Positions 8,279-20,000 of a stretch of DNA of 25,847 nt are shown here, piece by piece (the stretch's first letter is position 1; each line of letters opens with the position of its first letter). Source of the DNA: Pelargonium nanum. Its lineage: Eukaryota; Streptophyta; Magnoliopsida; Geraniales; Geraniaceae. The stretch covers positions 1 to 25,847 of the forward strand of contig JAYMTF010001153.1 in the NCBI GenBank assembly GCA_036897485.1, given 5' to 3'. The position numbers and the translations under genes are program-made. The notes under the pieces are model-generated. The model was not told the DNA's origin, searched no databases, and was given only the letters and a program-made list of their open reading frames with translations.

Positions 8279-10932
8279 CTAAGAGTGCTTCTCGTATAGA
8301 TTTGAGAGAGCGCGATAGAGAATGGAAGCAGCAGGAGGGCTAGGCATTGAGCCGAGAAGAATATCTGATGCACTTATGGAAGGATTGCCGTAGAATCTAG
8401 AATTTTCCTGTCTTCGGGTTGTGACAATACTCCCTTCAAGTGAGCACCCGACAAATGCACCTGTGAAGGCAGTCATTAGAGAATCTCATTCCCATCTCAT
8501 TCCTAATACCCATTTCTGAACGAAAATTCTAACCTATACGCTGCCTTAATAAGACATAAAATCCCCTTACGGGGATAAAAAATGTACCTTTACTACAGCT
8601 GTATGTATAGCAAGCAGCATATCCACCATCACCGGCACGAAGATCAGCTTCGGCAGCTCGCCCGACAATGCCAACCGCTGCACTCAAACCTGCTCCAACC
8701 GAGAAATGCACATTTCCACTAAATGTTTTGATAGCATCATTTGTTCTCAACACAATTATGAAGTCTGTCAATTCCCCTCCAGCCTGTTTAACCGAACAAA
8801 ATTTAAGCAGTATGATACACAGTTTTTTTCTTTTGTTTCCAGCTTGACATGGAAATCAACTCATCTCTATATTATTTTTATTTAAATAAAAAAATCATTT
8901 CCATCAACATTACTTGAGGAAACGAAAGACGTTCATAAGTATGTAAGGAAAGCTATGTAGTGAAAATTATGCAGATAAAGCAATATTAATACCTGAGCTC
9001 CCCAACCCATACCAATTGTAGAAATTGCAGAAGGTGGAGACCAGGATCCATCCTTTCTGCGAGAAATAACTAGGCCTGTTCCAACATTGTAGGTCACCAT
9101 CACACCAACCTTAGCAACGGTAAGGATCGCAAAGCCTTTTGCTTGTCTGAGAATAGTATCAGGTATGGACTTCTCGGGAGAAAGAGAACCAACCTGATAA
9201 ATATAGTTACTATCAATACCATGAGGATTTAACAATCAAAGTAAACCCTCCACACACAAAACGGGAACGAGGACAAATGTAGTCAAACACAATGAATTCC
9301 AAAGAACATCACCTTGTTATATCCTTGAATAGTGTTTGTAGCCTTGTAGATCTCATATTCCATTGACTGCCCCCACGGAAAGTTAAGCCATGATCTCAAA
9401 GTACTCAGGTCAGTAAGATCATGAGTTGGCAGTTGAGCGGCACAACTTACTTGATCCATTAAATATGTTTGAGCAGACTCAAGACGCACACAGCATACAT
9501 CGCAGACCCTTTGTGGTTCACCGGTTCGGAACTTTGTAGGTAACAAGCTCCTCCCCTTAGAACACTGATTACAAAATATTCCTCCACAGAAACGACAATG
9601 GTGCCTGGAGCACATGATAGGATGGAATCGCACACTACAAAGCATGCAAGAAGCGGCGGCACTATCAGCCAACCATTTTGGTGGCTCTGCTTCAAGAATT
9701 TCCTTTATGTTACCAAAATTTGCATCTGTAAGAGTTTGGGCCATCTCATCCCAAGCTTGCTCGAGAAGGTGATCAGACATCCATGAAAGCCTACATCCGA
9801 TGACATCACCTGAAGAAAGAGCACTCACCTTTCCTCTTGCTGCATGTAACATCTCGAAAACCACATCCCAAATGGTCATCTCCTTAAAATCTATAAATTG
9901 ATCCCAACCCAAGTCTCCATCAGGAAAGTATCCACCATCAGGAGGGACACCTTTAATCCAATCTTCACGTATACTTTCTGACATCGGTGGAACAGAGACA
10001 GGTATCCAAAACCCAGTTTCTTCAGGAAGCGGTGCGTCGTAACAAAAAAACTTACCTCGCTTCTGCTGCCCAGCGCCTGAATCTCCTTGCACATCATTTT
10101 CCCACTTGGAAACGGGAGAAGGGGAAGGAGACGCATCACTTTCACAATGTATATGATGTGTATTTTGACTATTTTCTTCATGCACAAGTTCATCTGTACG
10201 TATCAAATCACCATTTTCTCTCTGTTCTGCCACTTCTTCACCAGCATCCTGGCAATCCAAATTCAGTTTATCAAATATTGGCCAAGACTTAAATAACATG
10301 AGCAAAGGTCTGGAGGCTTTTATAAATTATGGTACCGTCTCAGTTGTTGAAATGCATTACTAAGAGCAACATTATTTTTTCTAAACAAAAAGACATTGTT
10401 TCTGATAACTATTTTATCCAATATACAATCATTGTAACACACTTCAAATTAGCAATCCAAAGATAAGAAACTATCTAACAATTTTGAATAGATTCTATGC
10501 AAAATGGGTAGATAGCTAAACCAGACTCATCTACCTAATAGGCCACATATATCAATTTCCCATGTTTTTCAATAACAATGAAAAAGAACCAATCTAAAAA
10601 CTTGAAAACCTCATCAAACACCTCCCTTGACCTTAAACCCCACAAAGCAATACAGTTCCTCTTGCTCTATAAACCCTAAAATGCTAATAAAGCAACGCCT
10701 TAACATAAAATAACTCTAAACCCATCTGTTTGATTCCTAATTGAACAAAATTTGAGCAATCCAAAATCAACCCAATTAATAGAACTCGTAAAGTTCCGAT
10801 TTTTCCCCAAATTTCTAAGCAACCAGACATAAAATTATGAAAAAACAAAGAGCAAGCAATTACCGGGAGAGATGGAAAATTGGGTTGGTAGTCATCGAGC
10901 TGAATTTTGGGGTATCGCAAGTGACCCTCCAT
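8279..10932 (-). CDS. FYVE zinc finger and SYLF domain protein (SH3YL1-like)
   Basis: Predicted phosphoinositide-binding protein of 527 aa. Minus-strand exons: 10932-10864, 10248-9313, 9193-8993, 8783-8588 and 8460-8279; all junctions are GT-AG and keep the frame. The protein starts MEGHLRYPKIQLDDYQPNFP. Residues about 213-282 form a FYVE-type finger: WLAD, paired CxxC motifs, the basic core SRHHCRFCGG, and RVCDVC; these residues bind zinc and PtdIns3P in the family, pointing to endosomal membranes. Residues about 335-520 are the SYLF (DUF500) lipid-binding domain, with VGSLSPEKSIPD, AKGFAILTVAKVG, GTGLVISRRKDGSWSPPSAI, FIIVLRTNDAIKTF and GAFVGCSLEGS. It ends LYRALSNLYEKHS. Exon 2 could instead start upstream at SWPIFDKLNL, since another in-frame AG exists, adding 18 residues. 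It is divergent from the TGD4-like gene. The domain architecture matches a known plant family of about 500 aa whose cellular role I cannot specify further. Confidence 0.92.
8466..8549. mobile_element. Diverged MITE relative in intron 4 of the FYVE/SYLF gene
   Basis: AAGGCAG at 8466-8472 and CTGCCTT at 8541-8547 are inverted repeats. Read on the minus strand, the interior (TAGAATTTTCGTTCAGAAATGGG, then GGAATGAGATGGGAATG) lines up with the right half of the MITE at 22945-23111, which has AAAACTTTTGTTCATGAATGGG and GAATATGGAAATGGGAATG. It is shorter, so probably internally deleted. Its end lies six bases from the 3' splice site (8461), supplying part of the pyrimidine-rich stretch before exon 5. 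Confidence 0.6.
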
Positions 10933-11340
10933 TTTTACAGAGCTTCCGAGATTGGAGAGAAGATTTAAGCTTATATAGTGTACCGTGTACGGATTTGCAG
11001 AGATAACGTAGAGTTCTGGTCTCTGGTAAATGCCAAGGAGCAATTGTTGAAGACGACACGCCGTCGAGTCAACTTGGGCCGTATTAGATTGGGCTCGGCC
11101 CAAATCGGCCCAACATCATCTACCGTTAACCGTTTAGTTCTGACGTCACATTTTTTACTCAAGTGGCACGTGACAAACACGTGTCCCAAGACAAGAGGTT
11201 CGAGTCCGAGATAAAATGGCAGTGACCGAGTGTATATCCACCACGCGTAACTCTACTATTCCCCACAAGCGTTACCCGGACACGTGGCGTCCGGGCAAGA
11301 CCGGGTGCGCATTTCACCCCCCGCGCATTTTTGTCCCTTC
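10933..11340. promoter_or_regulatory. Divergent promoter between FYVE/SYLF and TGD4-like genes
   Basis: The two start codons are 964 bases apart and face away from each other. TATATAAG on the minus strand (10977-10970) is a good TATA box for the FYVE/SYLF gene and implies a very short leader. Site II-type TGGGCY/RGCCCA elements lie at 11074-11080, 11089-11094, 11098-11103 and 11107-11113; the middle two form an inverted repeat around TCG. G-boxes (CACGTG) lie at 11167-11172, 11178-11183 and 11281-11286. The last reads ACACGTGGC, an ABRE-type core, and sits in the inverted repeat CCCGGAC-7 nt-GTCCGGG (11275-11295). Site II elements are known TCP targets and G-boxes bZIP/bHLH targets; actual binding is not shown. 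Confidence 0.75.
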
Positions 11341-11896
11341 TCATCACCTTCTTCACTATCTATCTCTACTCTCCTCCTTTCTCTCTCGGAGCCCTAATTC
11401 TCGTCAAAATTCAAACTTTCCGTTTCCGATTTTTGCTATTTCATATTCATTGTATTGATTTTCGGTTCAGTTATCTGTCCGATTTCACACCTTTTTCTGG
11501 CTACGAAAAGTTGGAATCCCTAAATTTTGACATTTTCAAGTTGAAAACTCGTAAAGCCTACTCTTTTTCGTTGCTAATCTTGTCTGGTAGTTCGGAATTG
11601 AGTGTCGTTTGAGGCTGAGTTTTGCAGATTCGATGATTGGTGATAGCCTCTGAGTTGGAAGATTATATTGGAATTTTCGAGTGATCGAAGAAGAAGAAGA
11701 CAGGTGTTGGAATATTTGAGGTAAAAAATAAAAGAAGATTCATATTTTGCATGCAGAAATTCGGAGCTTCAAAAATCTTGCTTACTGCGACTTCTAGATT
11801 GGATTTTGAATTTGGAGTGCATACAAAATTTGCACCTGTTGATCTGAAAGTTATTATTTTTGTGGAGAACCAGTGTTTGCATAGAACTTTTTGGAG
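11341..11896 (+). promoter_or_regulatory. 5' leader of the TGD4-like gene with a probable 5' UTR intron
   Basis: A CT-rich stretch (11341-11390) probably marks the transcription start region. A short uORF begins with ATG at 11633 and stops after six codons. A second ATG at 11751 opens a 79-codon frame that runs past the main start in another frame to 11990. A plausible intron, GAG|GTAAAA at 11721 to CATAG at 11884, would remove that second uORF, leaving the main ATG 12 bases into the next exon. The intron is inferred only from splice-site quality. Confidence 0.5.
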
Positions 11897-14800
11897 ATGT
11901 CTGTTGAGAGATCATTTGAGGCTTGGGAGGAGGTACAGCGGCAAGGCTATGATTTGGCGGACCGGCTTGCGCAGGGATTTACGGGTCTGATTACATCTCA
12001 TCACATAGCTCCGCCCTCCTTCCCGTGGCCTAACCCGCCTAAATCAAAGCTATTTGATATTGAGTTTCCGAGCCAGAGTTTTGGAAAAAATGATTTTGGG
12101 TTATCAAGTGATCACTTGGGGATTAATGGGGTATCTGCAATTCTTGATATTGGTAGTAGAATTGGACAAGTTGGAGCAGAGGGATTTACGGGTCTGATTA
12201 CATCTCATCACATAGCTCCACCCTCCTTCCCGTGGCCTAAATCACCTAAATCGAAGCTATTTGATATTGAGTTTCTGGGCCAGAGTTTTGGAAAAAATGA
12301 TTTTGGGTTGTCTAGTGAACATGTGGGGATTAATGGGGTATCTGCAATTCTTGATATTGGTAGTAGGATTGGACAAGTTGGAGCAGATTTTGGGGCTACT
12401 TTGAATGGGGTGGTGCAACAGTTTTTTAGGCGACTACCATTGCCTTTTAAGCATGGGGAGGGTGAGGTGTCTATGGTTCATGTGGATGCCAACGGATATA
12501 GGCAGAGGGCTGATGTGAGTGTGAAGACAGAGGACGATTTGGAGTTGGGTTTGTTAAAGGAACGTTTGCGGGATGTTGGGTTTACTGAAAATGATGGCAA
12601 CTCAAATTGGTTGGCTGATGATGAAAGTATGGGCCTAACTCTAAAGCCAGGTGGACAGCTTGCTAGACCCCAGGTATGAACTCTGAAGCTGGTTATATCT
12701 ATAGTACGGATAGCTTTGTTATCTTTTTTGCATGTCTTTATTCTTCACATATATTGTTTATTTCATAAGTTCTTTAGAGTCTTACTTGTTGTTGTTGTTT
12801 GTGAAGATAGTTGATAAAATTGAGATTGAAAGACGGTATAGAAATATGCATTTGGTTGTCATGATGTAGGTTGTTATTAGACCAATTTCATTATATTGGT
12901 TATCAAACTTTTGTGGCTTTAAGAGAATAAAAATTCCCTTAGATTATAGGTGATAATGTGAAAAGAAGTAAAGAAATTAGAATGGGAGGATAAAATCTGA
13001 GATGTGTGACTGTGTGAGTGATAAAGAGTGTATTGTTTTCTCTGAGAACACTTTGAGAGGCTTCCTGGAAACTGCCTCAGTGTTAATTCTAGCATGATTC
13101 TTTTGACCTTCTTTAAGAAGTTGCCTATTGATTGGCTAGAAATTAGGGTTTCAGTTTTTTTATCCCTTCGTTCTCTTACAGTTCATTGTCTGTTGGCAGG
13201 GTATCGTAAATATTACATCAACTTATGACAGTAGAACAAACGATGTGGATAGTTCTTTGGTTGCAAGGGGAGATTTATGGAGAGTAGAGGCTACTCATGG
13301 CATTTCCACAACAGGAAATGACAATTCATCCCTATTTCTTGTGCAACTTGGTCCAGTACTCTTTGTTCGTGACTCGACACTTCTTTTACCTGTTCATTTG
13401 TCGAAACAACATTTGCTTTGGTATGGATATGACCGAAAGGTATGACAAATGTTCACCACTTTACTCTAAAAGTATAATATATAATAATATATTCTAGATG
13501 TGAGTGTTAGAAAATGTTTAATCTTATAGATGTATTCATCAACTCAGCTCAACAATGCATCAGCCTAAACTTGCGGACATATTCTTTTGTGCAATTGATT
13601 TTAACGCTGGTTCATGCAACTGATATGTGAATGGATTTCATCTTGTCTTAACATTAATTAGTCATGGGGTACCTGCGCTTCTATGCGCTCTTCAATGTCT
13701 CATCTTCTGTGTTGAGAGGTCATTAAATATCTTACTTTGATTGGCATTAGAATGTTTATTTGTTCTCATGTTCATCTCTTTTCCTTTTTAATCATCAATA
13801 ATCTTACAGTGGGAAAATTGGGAATCCCTATTATCTCTTGATTCCTGGATTGTATCCAATTTCCTGTTATTTCCCAATCTTCTTGAACCTCTTTGTGGTT
13901 ACAACCATGCTGCTATTGTTTTTGATGAAAAAATGCAACTCATGTTTAACTTTTTCCTAGGTGGATAATCTCTTCTCTATTTCATCAAAGATAACTCTCA
14001 TTGTTCTTGAGTTATTCTTCTGTATTTTGAATGACTAATTGCATAGAAGAAACTGCCAGTTTGCATCTGAACCGAGCCTAGAAATTTACTTTAATGGCTC
14101 CAAAAAGCATATAATATTATCTGCAATCTGAACTGAGCTTAGAAATTTGCTTGTATGGTTCCAAATAGCATATAACGTTGTCCTTCCGAGTGCTAAGAAG
14201 TTATTCATGTGTCTTTGCTATTAATGTCAAGAGGGTAATCTGAAGGGGTAGTTTTTCTTTTCTTTTTTCTTTCTGAGTTGGTACTATGGTCAAGATATTT
14301 TTGTTGTGCCATTTATGATATTAATATAATTAATACTCTAGCTTCATTTATCCTCTTTGATATGAACTCTGCAAGTACTTCAGCATTGTCTTTGTGAGTT
14401 ATCGTCAAATTAATGTATTGCATCTAAATGCATATTATTGTACCATTTCTTTCGTTATTTTGTTCTTACATGGTGATTTACTGGTTGTTAGAACGGAATG
14501 CATTCTCTTTGTCCAGCTGTGTGGTCAAAGCATAGAAGGTGGCTGCTAATGTCAATGCTCTGCTTAAACCCTTTAGCTTGTGTAAGTTGATATCTTTTAC
14601 CAGAATTTCAGTTGTTATTCTCTTTACAATCAACAGTGGTTTGAATGTTCTGGCTGGTGAGTGTGTTCTATAAACTTCAGTTTGTCATATAAACCGATTG
14701 ATAAACCTATTATTTAGAAGGTGAATGTGTTGAATGGTTGTAGTATTAGCAATGTTATAAACAAAGTTAAGTTTTCCACTTTTACTAAAACTATGATATG

Positions 14801-16330
14801 TGAGCTTCTTGGAGTAACTTGTTTGCTGATCTCACCCCCTCCTCCTTTCCAGTCATTTGTTGATTTGCAGTTTCCAAATGGACAGTTCACCTATGTTTCT
14901 GGTGAGGGTCTAACTACAAGTGCTTTTCTACCTGTTTGTGGTGGACTGCTTCAAGCACAAGGTCAATATCCAGGAGAAATGAGATACAGCTTTGCTTGCA
15001 AGGTTGGATCATTATATAGTATGAGTAGTCTTAGATTTTTACAACTTCTTAAATTTTGAGCTTTGATTCTGAATATCATGATTCAAACTTGCAATCTGGC
15101 GACTCAATGGAAGCGTAAAATTTACCCATATTTTTTTCTCCCTTTCAGAATAAATGGGGAACATGCATCACCCCATCAGTACAATGGCCAGACAAGTCAT
15201 TCACGATGAGTCTTGCACAAGCTTTGGCTTGGCAAAGATCTGGTCTTATGGAGAAACCAACTGTTCAAATCAGGTGAGTTCGTTCTGCTTTGTCACTGTA
15301 TAGTCGCAATCTAGATTTTTGCATGCTTGTTAGTATGACTTCAATAGGATGCTTACTTATTCTTGGCACCATTTCTGAGAAAGGCAAAAGTACATTGCTG
15401 TACCGAATGTATAATTTATAACTTAATAATATAAATTCATATAATAATAAATGTTCTGTAAAGGTATTTTTGAAACTAACTGTTCTATTTGTTTTTCATC
15501 TTTGCCTAAGTAATTTCAGTTTGTATCAGTACTACAGCAATACTGTTCTGCCAATTGTTTGTTAATACCACAAAAAGTATTTTGTCTATATGATCTGAGC
15601 TCAAAGTCAGTTGGATTCTTCACTCATCTTTGAAAAAACCAATTCGAGTTAAATTGGTGGTTGCATTCTGTTAAGAGATATTGTCATTTTCCTCCCTCTT
15701 TAAACTGCCTTGTTATCCAGCATGCTGTACTTTTCCTGTACTGGTTTCCTGGTAACTTTCATGCTATAGTAATTTTCTCAATGCATGGGAAAAACCAAGC
15801 CATGCAAAATCTGTGGTTGTCTGCTACTATGCATCATCATTTTGCATTGCATGTTGTAGTTTCTTGTAGTTTCATTTGTATATATGCTATCACTGTTTGT
15901 TTTTCTATTTTTATTCTCTCAATACTTAGCATGCTAGTTGTATACATGCTAACGGTTTTCTATTTTAACTATACCCTGGTCAGTGTGTCCCCCACTTTTG
16001 GTGGAAGCAATCCCGGGTTGCGGGCAGAACTTATTCATTCTGTCAAGGAGCAGCTGAATTTGATATGTGGGTGTGCATTCACAACACATCCTTCTGCATA
16101 TGCATCAGTATCTGTAAGTTACTGCGATATTTTTCTTCTTTTACTTTTCTCATCTTTTTGTAGAAAAATCTGGACACGGACGGGGAATTGACTTTTGTGT
16201 GCAGGTTGGGAGGTCCAAATGGAATGGAAATGTTGGGAGCTCGGGGATAGTAGTGAGAGTGGATACTCCCCTTTCAAGTGTTGGTCGGCCTTCCATCTCG
16301 ATTCAGATAAACAGTGGGATTGAGTTTTGA
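11897..16330 (+). CDS. TGD4/LPTD1-like chloroplast outer-envelope lipid-transfer protein with internal duplication
   Basis: Seven exons: 11897-12673, 13200-13439, 14492-14581, 14853-15002, 15149-15273, 15984-16113 and 16205-16330; all GT-AG and in frame, giving 545 aa. I chose the ATG of MSVERSFEAWEEVQR because the frame has no earlier ATG. From remembered homologues this is the TGD4-related (LPTD1) plant family: predicted beta-barrels of the outer chloroplast envelope, TGD4 binding phosphatidic acid and helping move ER lipids into plastids. Seen here: DLADRLAQGFTGLI, PPSFPWP, KSKLFDIEF, a central QFFRRLPLPF, FVDLQFPNGQFTYVSGEG, NKWGTCITPSVQWP, and a C-terminal stretch of alternating residues ending GIEF with the terminal Phe usual in outer-membrane barrels. 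Residues about 27-164 are two tandem 69-residue copies; without one the length would be 476, close to the roughly 480 aa of Arabidopsis TGD4. Protein function is an assignment by resemblance. Confidence 0.72.
11973..12386 (+). repeat. In-frame 207-bp tandem duplication inside exon 1
   Basis: Copy 1 is 11973-12179 and copy 2 is 12180-12386, directly adjacent. Each encodes 69 residues, from GFTGLITSHHIAPPSFPWP to GSRIGQVGA. By hand count about 13 of 207 bases differ. Differences cluster in the middle (NPPKS versus KSPKS, FPSQS versus FLGQS, SSDHLG versus SSEHVG), while the first 40 bases are identical. The unit is an exact multiple of three, so the reading frame continues through both. It looks like a recent local duplication still under coding constraint. 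Confidence 0.96.
12674..15983 (+). other. Long introns of the TGD4-like gene
   Basis: Introns 12674-13199, 13440-14491, 14582-14852, 15003-15148 and 15274-15983 are T-rich, as expected. Open frames within them, such as 15661 onward, are chance extensions of exon 6. No nested gene, RNA or element is recognised. Confidence 0.75.
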
Positions 16331-16706
16331 GTGTCCAACACCACAACTCAACTGATCAAGTGTACATAAAATAGTGAGTCTCAAATCTTGGTGAAACGAT
16401 GAAACATACCATATCTGTATATTAAAACTCTTATGCTGTTAAGTATATCGGCCCCGCTTGTTACTGCTATTTTTCTTTTCTTTTTCTCAACATGAATGGG
16501 ATGTAATTTTTGCAAGAATTGAAGCAAAGTCAAGTCATTTTTACCTTCAACCACCATTGCAAGCTAAGAGTACAATAAAATTTGATGTATAAACTACCTC
16601 ATTTTAAGTGTTTCAAAATAGGAATCTGAGCAGATTATAAAGTTTTGCTCATTTGTCATCATTTCCTGAAATGAAATCACTGTAAAAATATAAAATAATA
16701 ATAAAT

Positions 16707-16713
16707 AAAAAAA
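16707..16713 (-). terminator. Pol III terminator of the tRNA-Glu gene
   Basis: A run of seven T on the minus strand immediately follows the tRNA discriminator base, the standard RNA polymerase III stop signal. Confidence 0.9.
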
Positions 16714-16786
16714 TTCCGTTGCCGGGACTTGAACCCGGGTCTCTCGGGTGAGAGCCGAGTATCCTAACCAACTAGACTACAACGGA
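16714..16786 (-). tRNA. tRNA-Glu (anticodon CTC)
   Basis: Read on the minus strand it begins TCCGTTGTAGTCTAGTTGGT and ends with CAACGGA plus discriminator A. The acceptor stem TCCGTTG/CAACGGA is fully paired. The anticodon stem TCGG/CCGA encloses the seven-base loop CTCTCAC, giving CTC. The T arm reads CCGGGTTCAAGTCCCGG, including the B box GGTTCAAGTCC. Length is 73 nt without CCA and with no intron. A CAA motif just upstream (16790-16788) is typical of plant tRNA promoters. Confidence 0.97.
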
Positions 16787-17033
16787 TTTGTGATTCATTA
16801 GTTGCAATTTTATTAAATAAACTATATATTTTTGAAGTAGACAATACAAATGATGTATATATATAAATGAACCTCTTCTTTACATAATAACCCATAACTA
16901 CTACAACCAACTTTGAAAGAATAATCATAATAATCAAATGGGAAAAGACAACATAATTGTCATCTACAACTCTAAACTGTATTCTACACCGGAGCTTGAT
17001 GAAGCTAGCCTAGTTTTGGTGAAGAATATGACT

Positions 17034-20000
17034 CTAAACAATCTCATCCTTACTTTGGTTAGAAGTTGAAGAACACTTCCATGGCCCTTCCATCTCCATG
17101 CTTCTTGAGGTTGTCTGAAACTGAGTTTGGCTGTCCTGTGACAGCAACTCAAAGGCTTTGAACCTCGCGTCTTGATTCATCTCACTCCGCTTTATAATCG
17201 GTGCTTGGATCGCCATTTTTCCTTCCAACATACTCACTACAGATGACATTGATGGCCTAAGCGTTGGAGACGGGTTTGTGCACAAAAGAGACAAATGAAT
17301 CATCCTCATAGCCTCTTCTGCAGAATAGTTTGTACCAAGTTCTGGATCCACAAGCTCTAGCAAGTTCCCTTGCTCTTGCAGGACATAGGCCTAGAAACAA
17401 AACAAATGTTTACCATCTCATAAACATCATGTAATATGTACAATGAAGTCAAGAAAATTAGAATGTGAGCTCGTATGCGATGAATCTTTACCCAGTCAAG
17501 AAGATAAACAAACTCTTCCTTCGGCCTGTAATTTGTGTTGCTCTTCCCACTGACAATTTCTAAAGCAACAACTCCAAAACTATACACATCTGCCTTGTCT
17601 GTCAAGTAACCTCTCATTGCATATTCCGGAGCCATATAGCCTCTGAAAGGAAATCAATATAATGTATCATTAATGCAATGAGTTTTAAGCAAACCAGACT
17701 TCTTGGAAATGAAAGAAAGTTCCAATCACTCACATGGTTCCGGCTATTCGTGTACTGATGTGGGTGTTCTCTTCTTCATCAAGCTTAGCCAAACCGAAAT
17801 CAGAAATCTTTGCATTTAAATCCTTGTCAAGCAGCACATTTGTTGCCTTTATGTCTCTGTGAACTATTTTCAACCTCGATTCCTCGTGCAGATAAGCCAA
17901 TCCCTTTGCAATTCCTATGCATATTTTCTGCCTCGTTGCCCAGTTCAAGTTAAGTCGATTTTCCTTCTTGCCTAAAGATTGAGATATAGAGCTCAGACAT
18001 TGGTTTTGATCTGAAATAATGTAACAAGGCATAGAAGAAGATATCAAGGGAGCATTTACCGAAAAGTGCACTTGCAAGACTGTTATTTTCCATGTACTCG
18101 TACACTAGCAGCAACTGGTTTCCTTCAATGCAACACCCGAAAAGCTTCACAAGATTATGATGCTGCAGCGCAGAAATCATGCCTATCTCATTGACAAATT
18201 CCCGATTTCCTTGCCTTGATTTGGAGGAGAGCTGCTTGACAGCAATAACCGAGCCATCTGACAGTACACCCTAAGATCAAGCATAGAAAACTTCAGCCTA
18301 TTTAGAACTTCAGCCTCTCTTAAGGATTTTTCAGGTCTACTCAAGAGGCTAATTTTTTTTAAGTTAATAAGATAAATTCAGAAACTTGAAAAAACATAAG
18401 TACCTTGTAAACAGGTCCGAATCCTCCTTCGCCTATTTTATTTTTAGGATCAAAGTTGTTGGTAGCAGATTTGAGTTGTCTGAGACTGAAATAACCAGTT
18501 TGTAGGTCTAGAAGCTCTGTGAATCAAACAAGCAATGACAGAAAACTTATTCACTTATGGTATAAATGCGATTGATTATACAATACTATCATAGTATCAA
18601 TCACAGAATGGTCATATATGAATATGTACACAAATCTGGTTTTGTTTGCAAACTATAGTTCAAAACTTTCAAGGATTGGTTACAAGAAAGTGATGATCTC
18701 ACCTTTATCTCTCTGTTCTTTTCCTCCCAAGTAACCTGTCAGCCTGAGGATTACCAAAATGATCAGGACTAATACAACTACCGACGCAGCTACAATGCCA
18801 ATAATAGCTCCAACTGATAGTCCTGTACCAACGTCAAAGTCTGCAAACCAAGAAGACATTTAAACGTGTATTTTACGAACAAAAAAAGAAGTGGAGTCTT
18901 AGTGCTTAAATTATTCTTACTTGGTGTCACTGTAATAGCAGATATAAGAGGTCCATAGACACCTCTATCTGGTATAGCAGTAGTTCCTTTCCCGGACCAG
19001 AATAGGTGGATCTCCAAGGTGCTACCATCAACACTAGCATTGAAGTCTCTAGTGATGCTCTTGCCAATCCCTTTAGCTTCTTCCATAATATTGAAATCTT
19101 TCAGAACTACATTGCCCTTTCGGAGAAACCAAATCGATTGTTGAGTATATAAGAAAGAACTTCAGCTGGTAACATATGTATCTAAGAATACTAAGTCTAG
19201 AACAGTTGAAAAGAAGAAACTTACTTGAATTGATACATCAAATATACGCCTTCCAAGGCTACTAAATGTCTGATTATCAGTATACATGATTTCAGCAAAG
19301 TGGAGTTGAACTGTATAGCTGCCCTTTCGCAAGCACAGGCCATAGTACTTGAGTGACATAGGAGCAAGCCGAGCAGTTCTGTAGATGTCTGGAGCAGTTA
19401 TATTTGAAGTGTTTGTTGTTATGTAATTAGCTTTATCGTTTCCCATGTAGTCTCCTGTACTGGTATACGCCCATTTGTCTGATGTAGCGTAAAAGTTTGA
19501 AGGACCTCCCAAGGTTGTGTCCTCCTCATATTCATTTCCCTCAAAGTCCATCCTGTTTCCTCCACAATTTATAAATAACGAATGGGCTGGAAACAAGATA
19601 GAGATCACATCATCAGTACTTTAATCAAGATCTTGAGTAGCTTTACTCGAAAAGTTTCTGGTTTCATTTAAGCACATTTTGACTATTGATGTACTTACAT
19701 TGGGGATCTCTGGGACACGGCAGATCCTTCTGCAAGCACCAAGCATTTCTGAAAGATTTCAGATATAAGTTCACTTGACGGTTTATGTTTGCAGATGCAA
19801 TTTGAGAACAAAAGTAGGAAATGATTTTAACATGGAGCTTACGTGTTGCTGTCTGATGACGAATGACTGCTGACTAAGTTGCTGAAATAAACAAAGGGTA
19901 ATTTGTAAGTTACTAGAAGAAAATAAAGAAAAGTGATGAATGAAGAAAAGGAGATACGCAAAGGAAGCTTACATGGTTGACGGCTGACAACTAGAAGCAG

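Larger units (their letters stand above)
16331..17033. other. Convergent 3' region containing a tRNA gene
   Basis: 3' ends of the TGD4-like gene and the receptor kinase face each other. Apart from the tRNA-Glu the sequence is AT-rich UTR-like DNA, and nothing else is recognised. Confidence 0.8.

Noticed and set aside
10671..10680. Telobox-like AAACCCTA
   Set aside because: It lies in the first intron of the FYVE/SYLF gene rather than near the start, and a single eight-base match is expected by chance.
11197..11207. GGTTCGAGTCC, an exact B-box match, in the divergent promoter
   Set aside because: No A box at proper distance and no tRNA fold nearby; chance or a very worn fragment.
15661..16191. 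176-codon open frame in the TGD4-like gene
   Set aside because: Most of it is intron 5 read in frame into exon 6 (15984-16113); only the exon portion is coding, and GT-AG limits fit the neighbouring exons.
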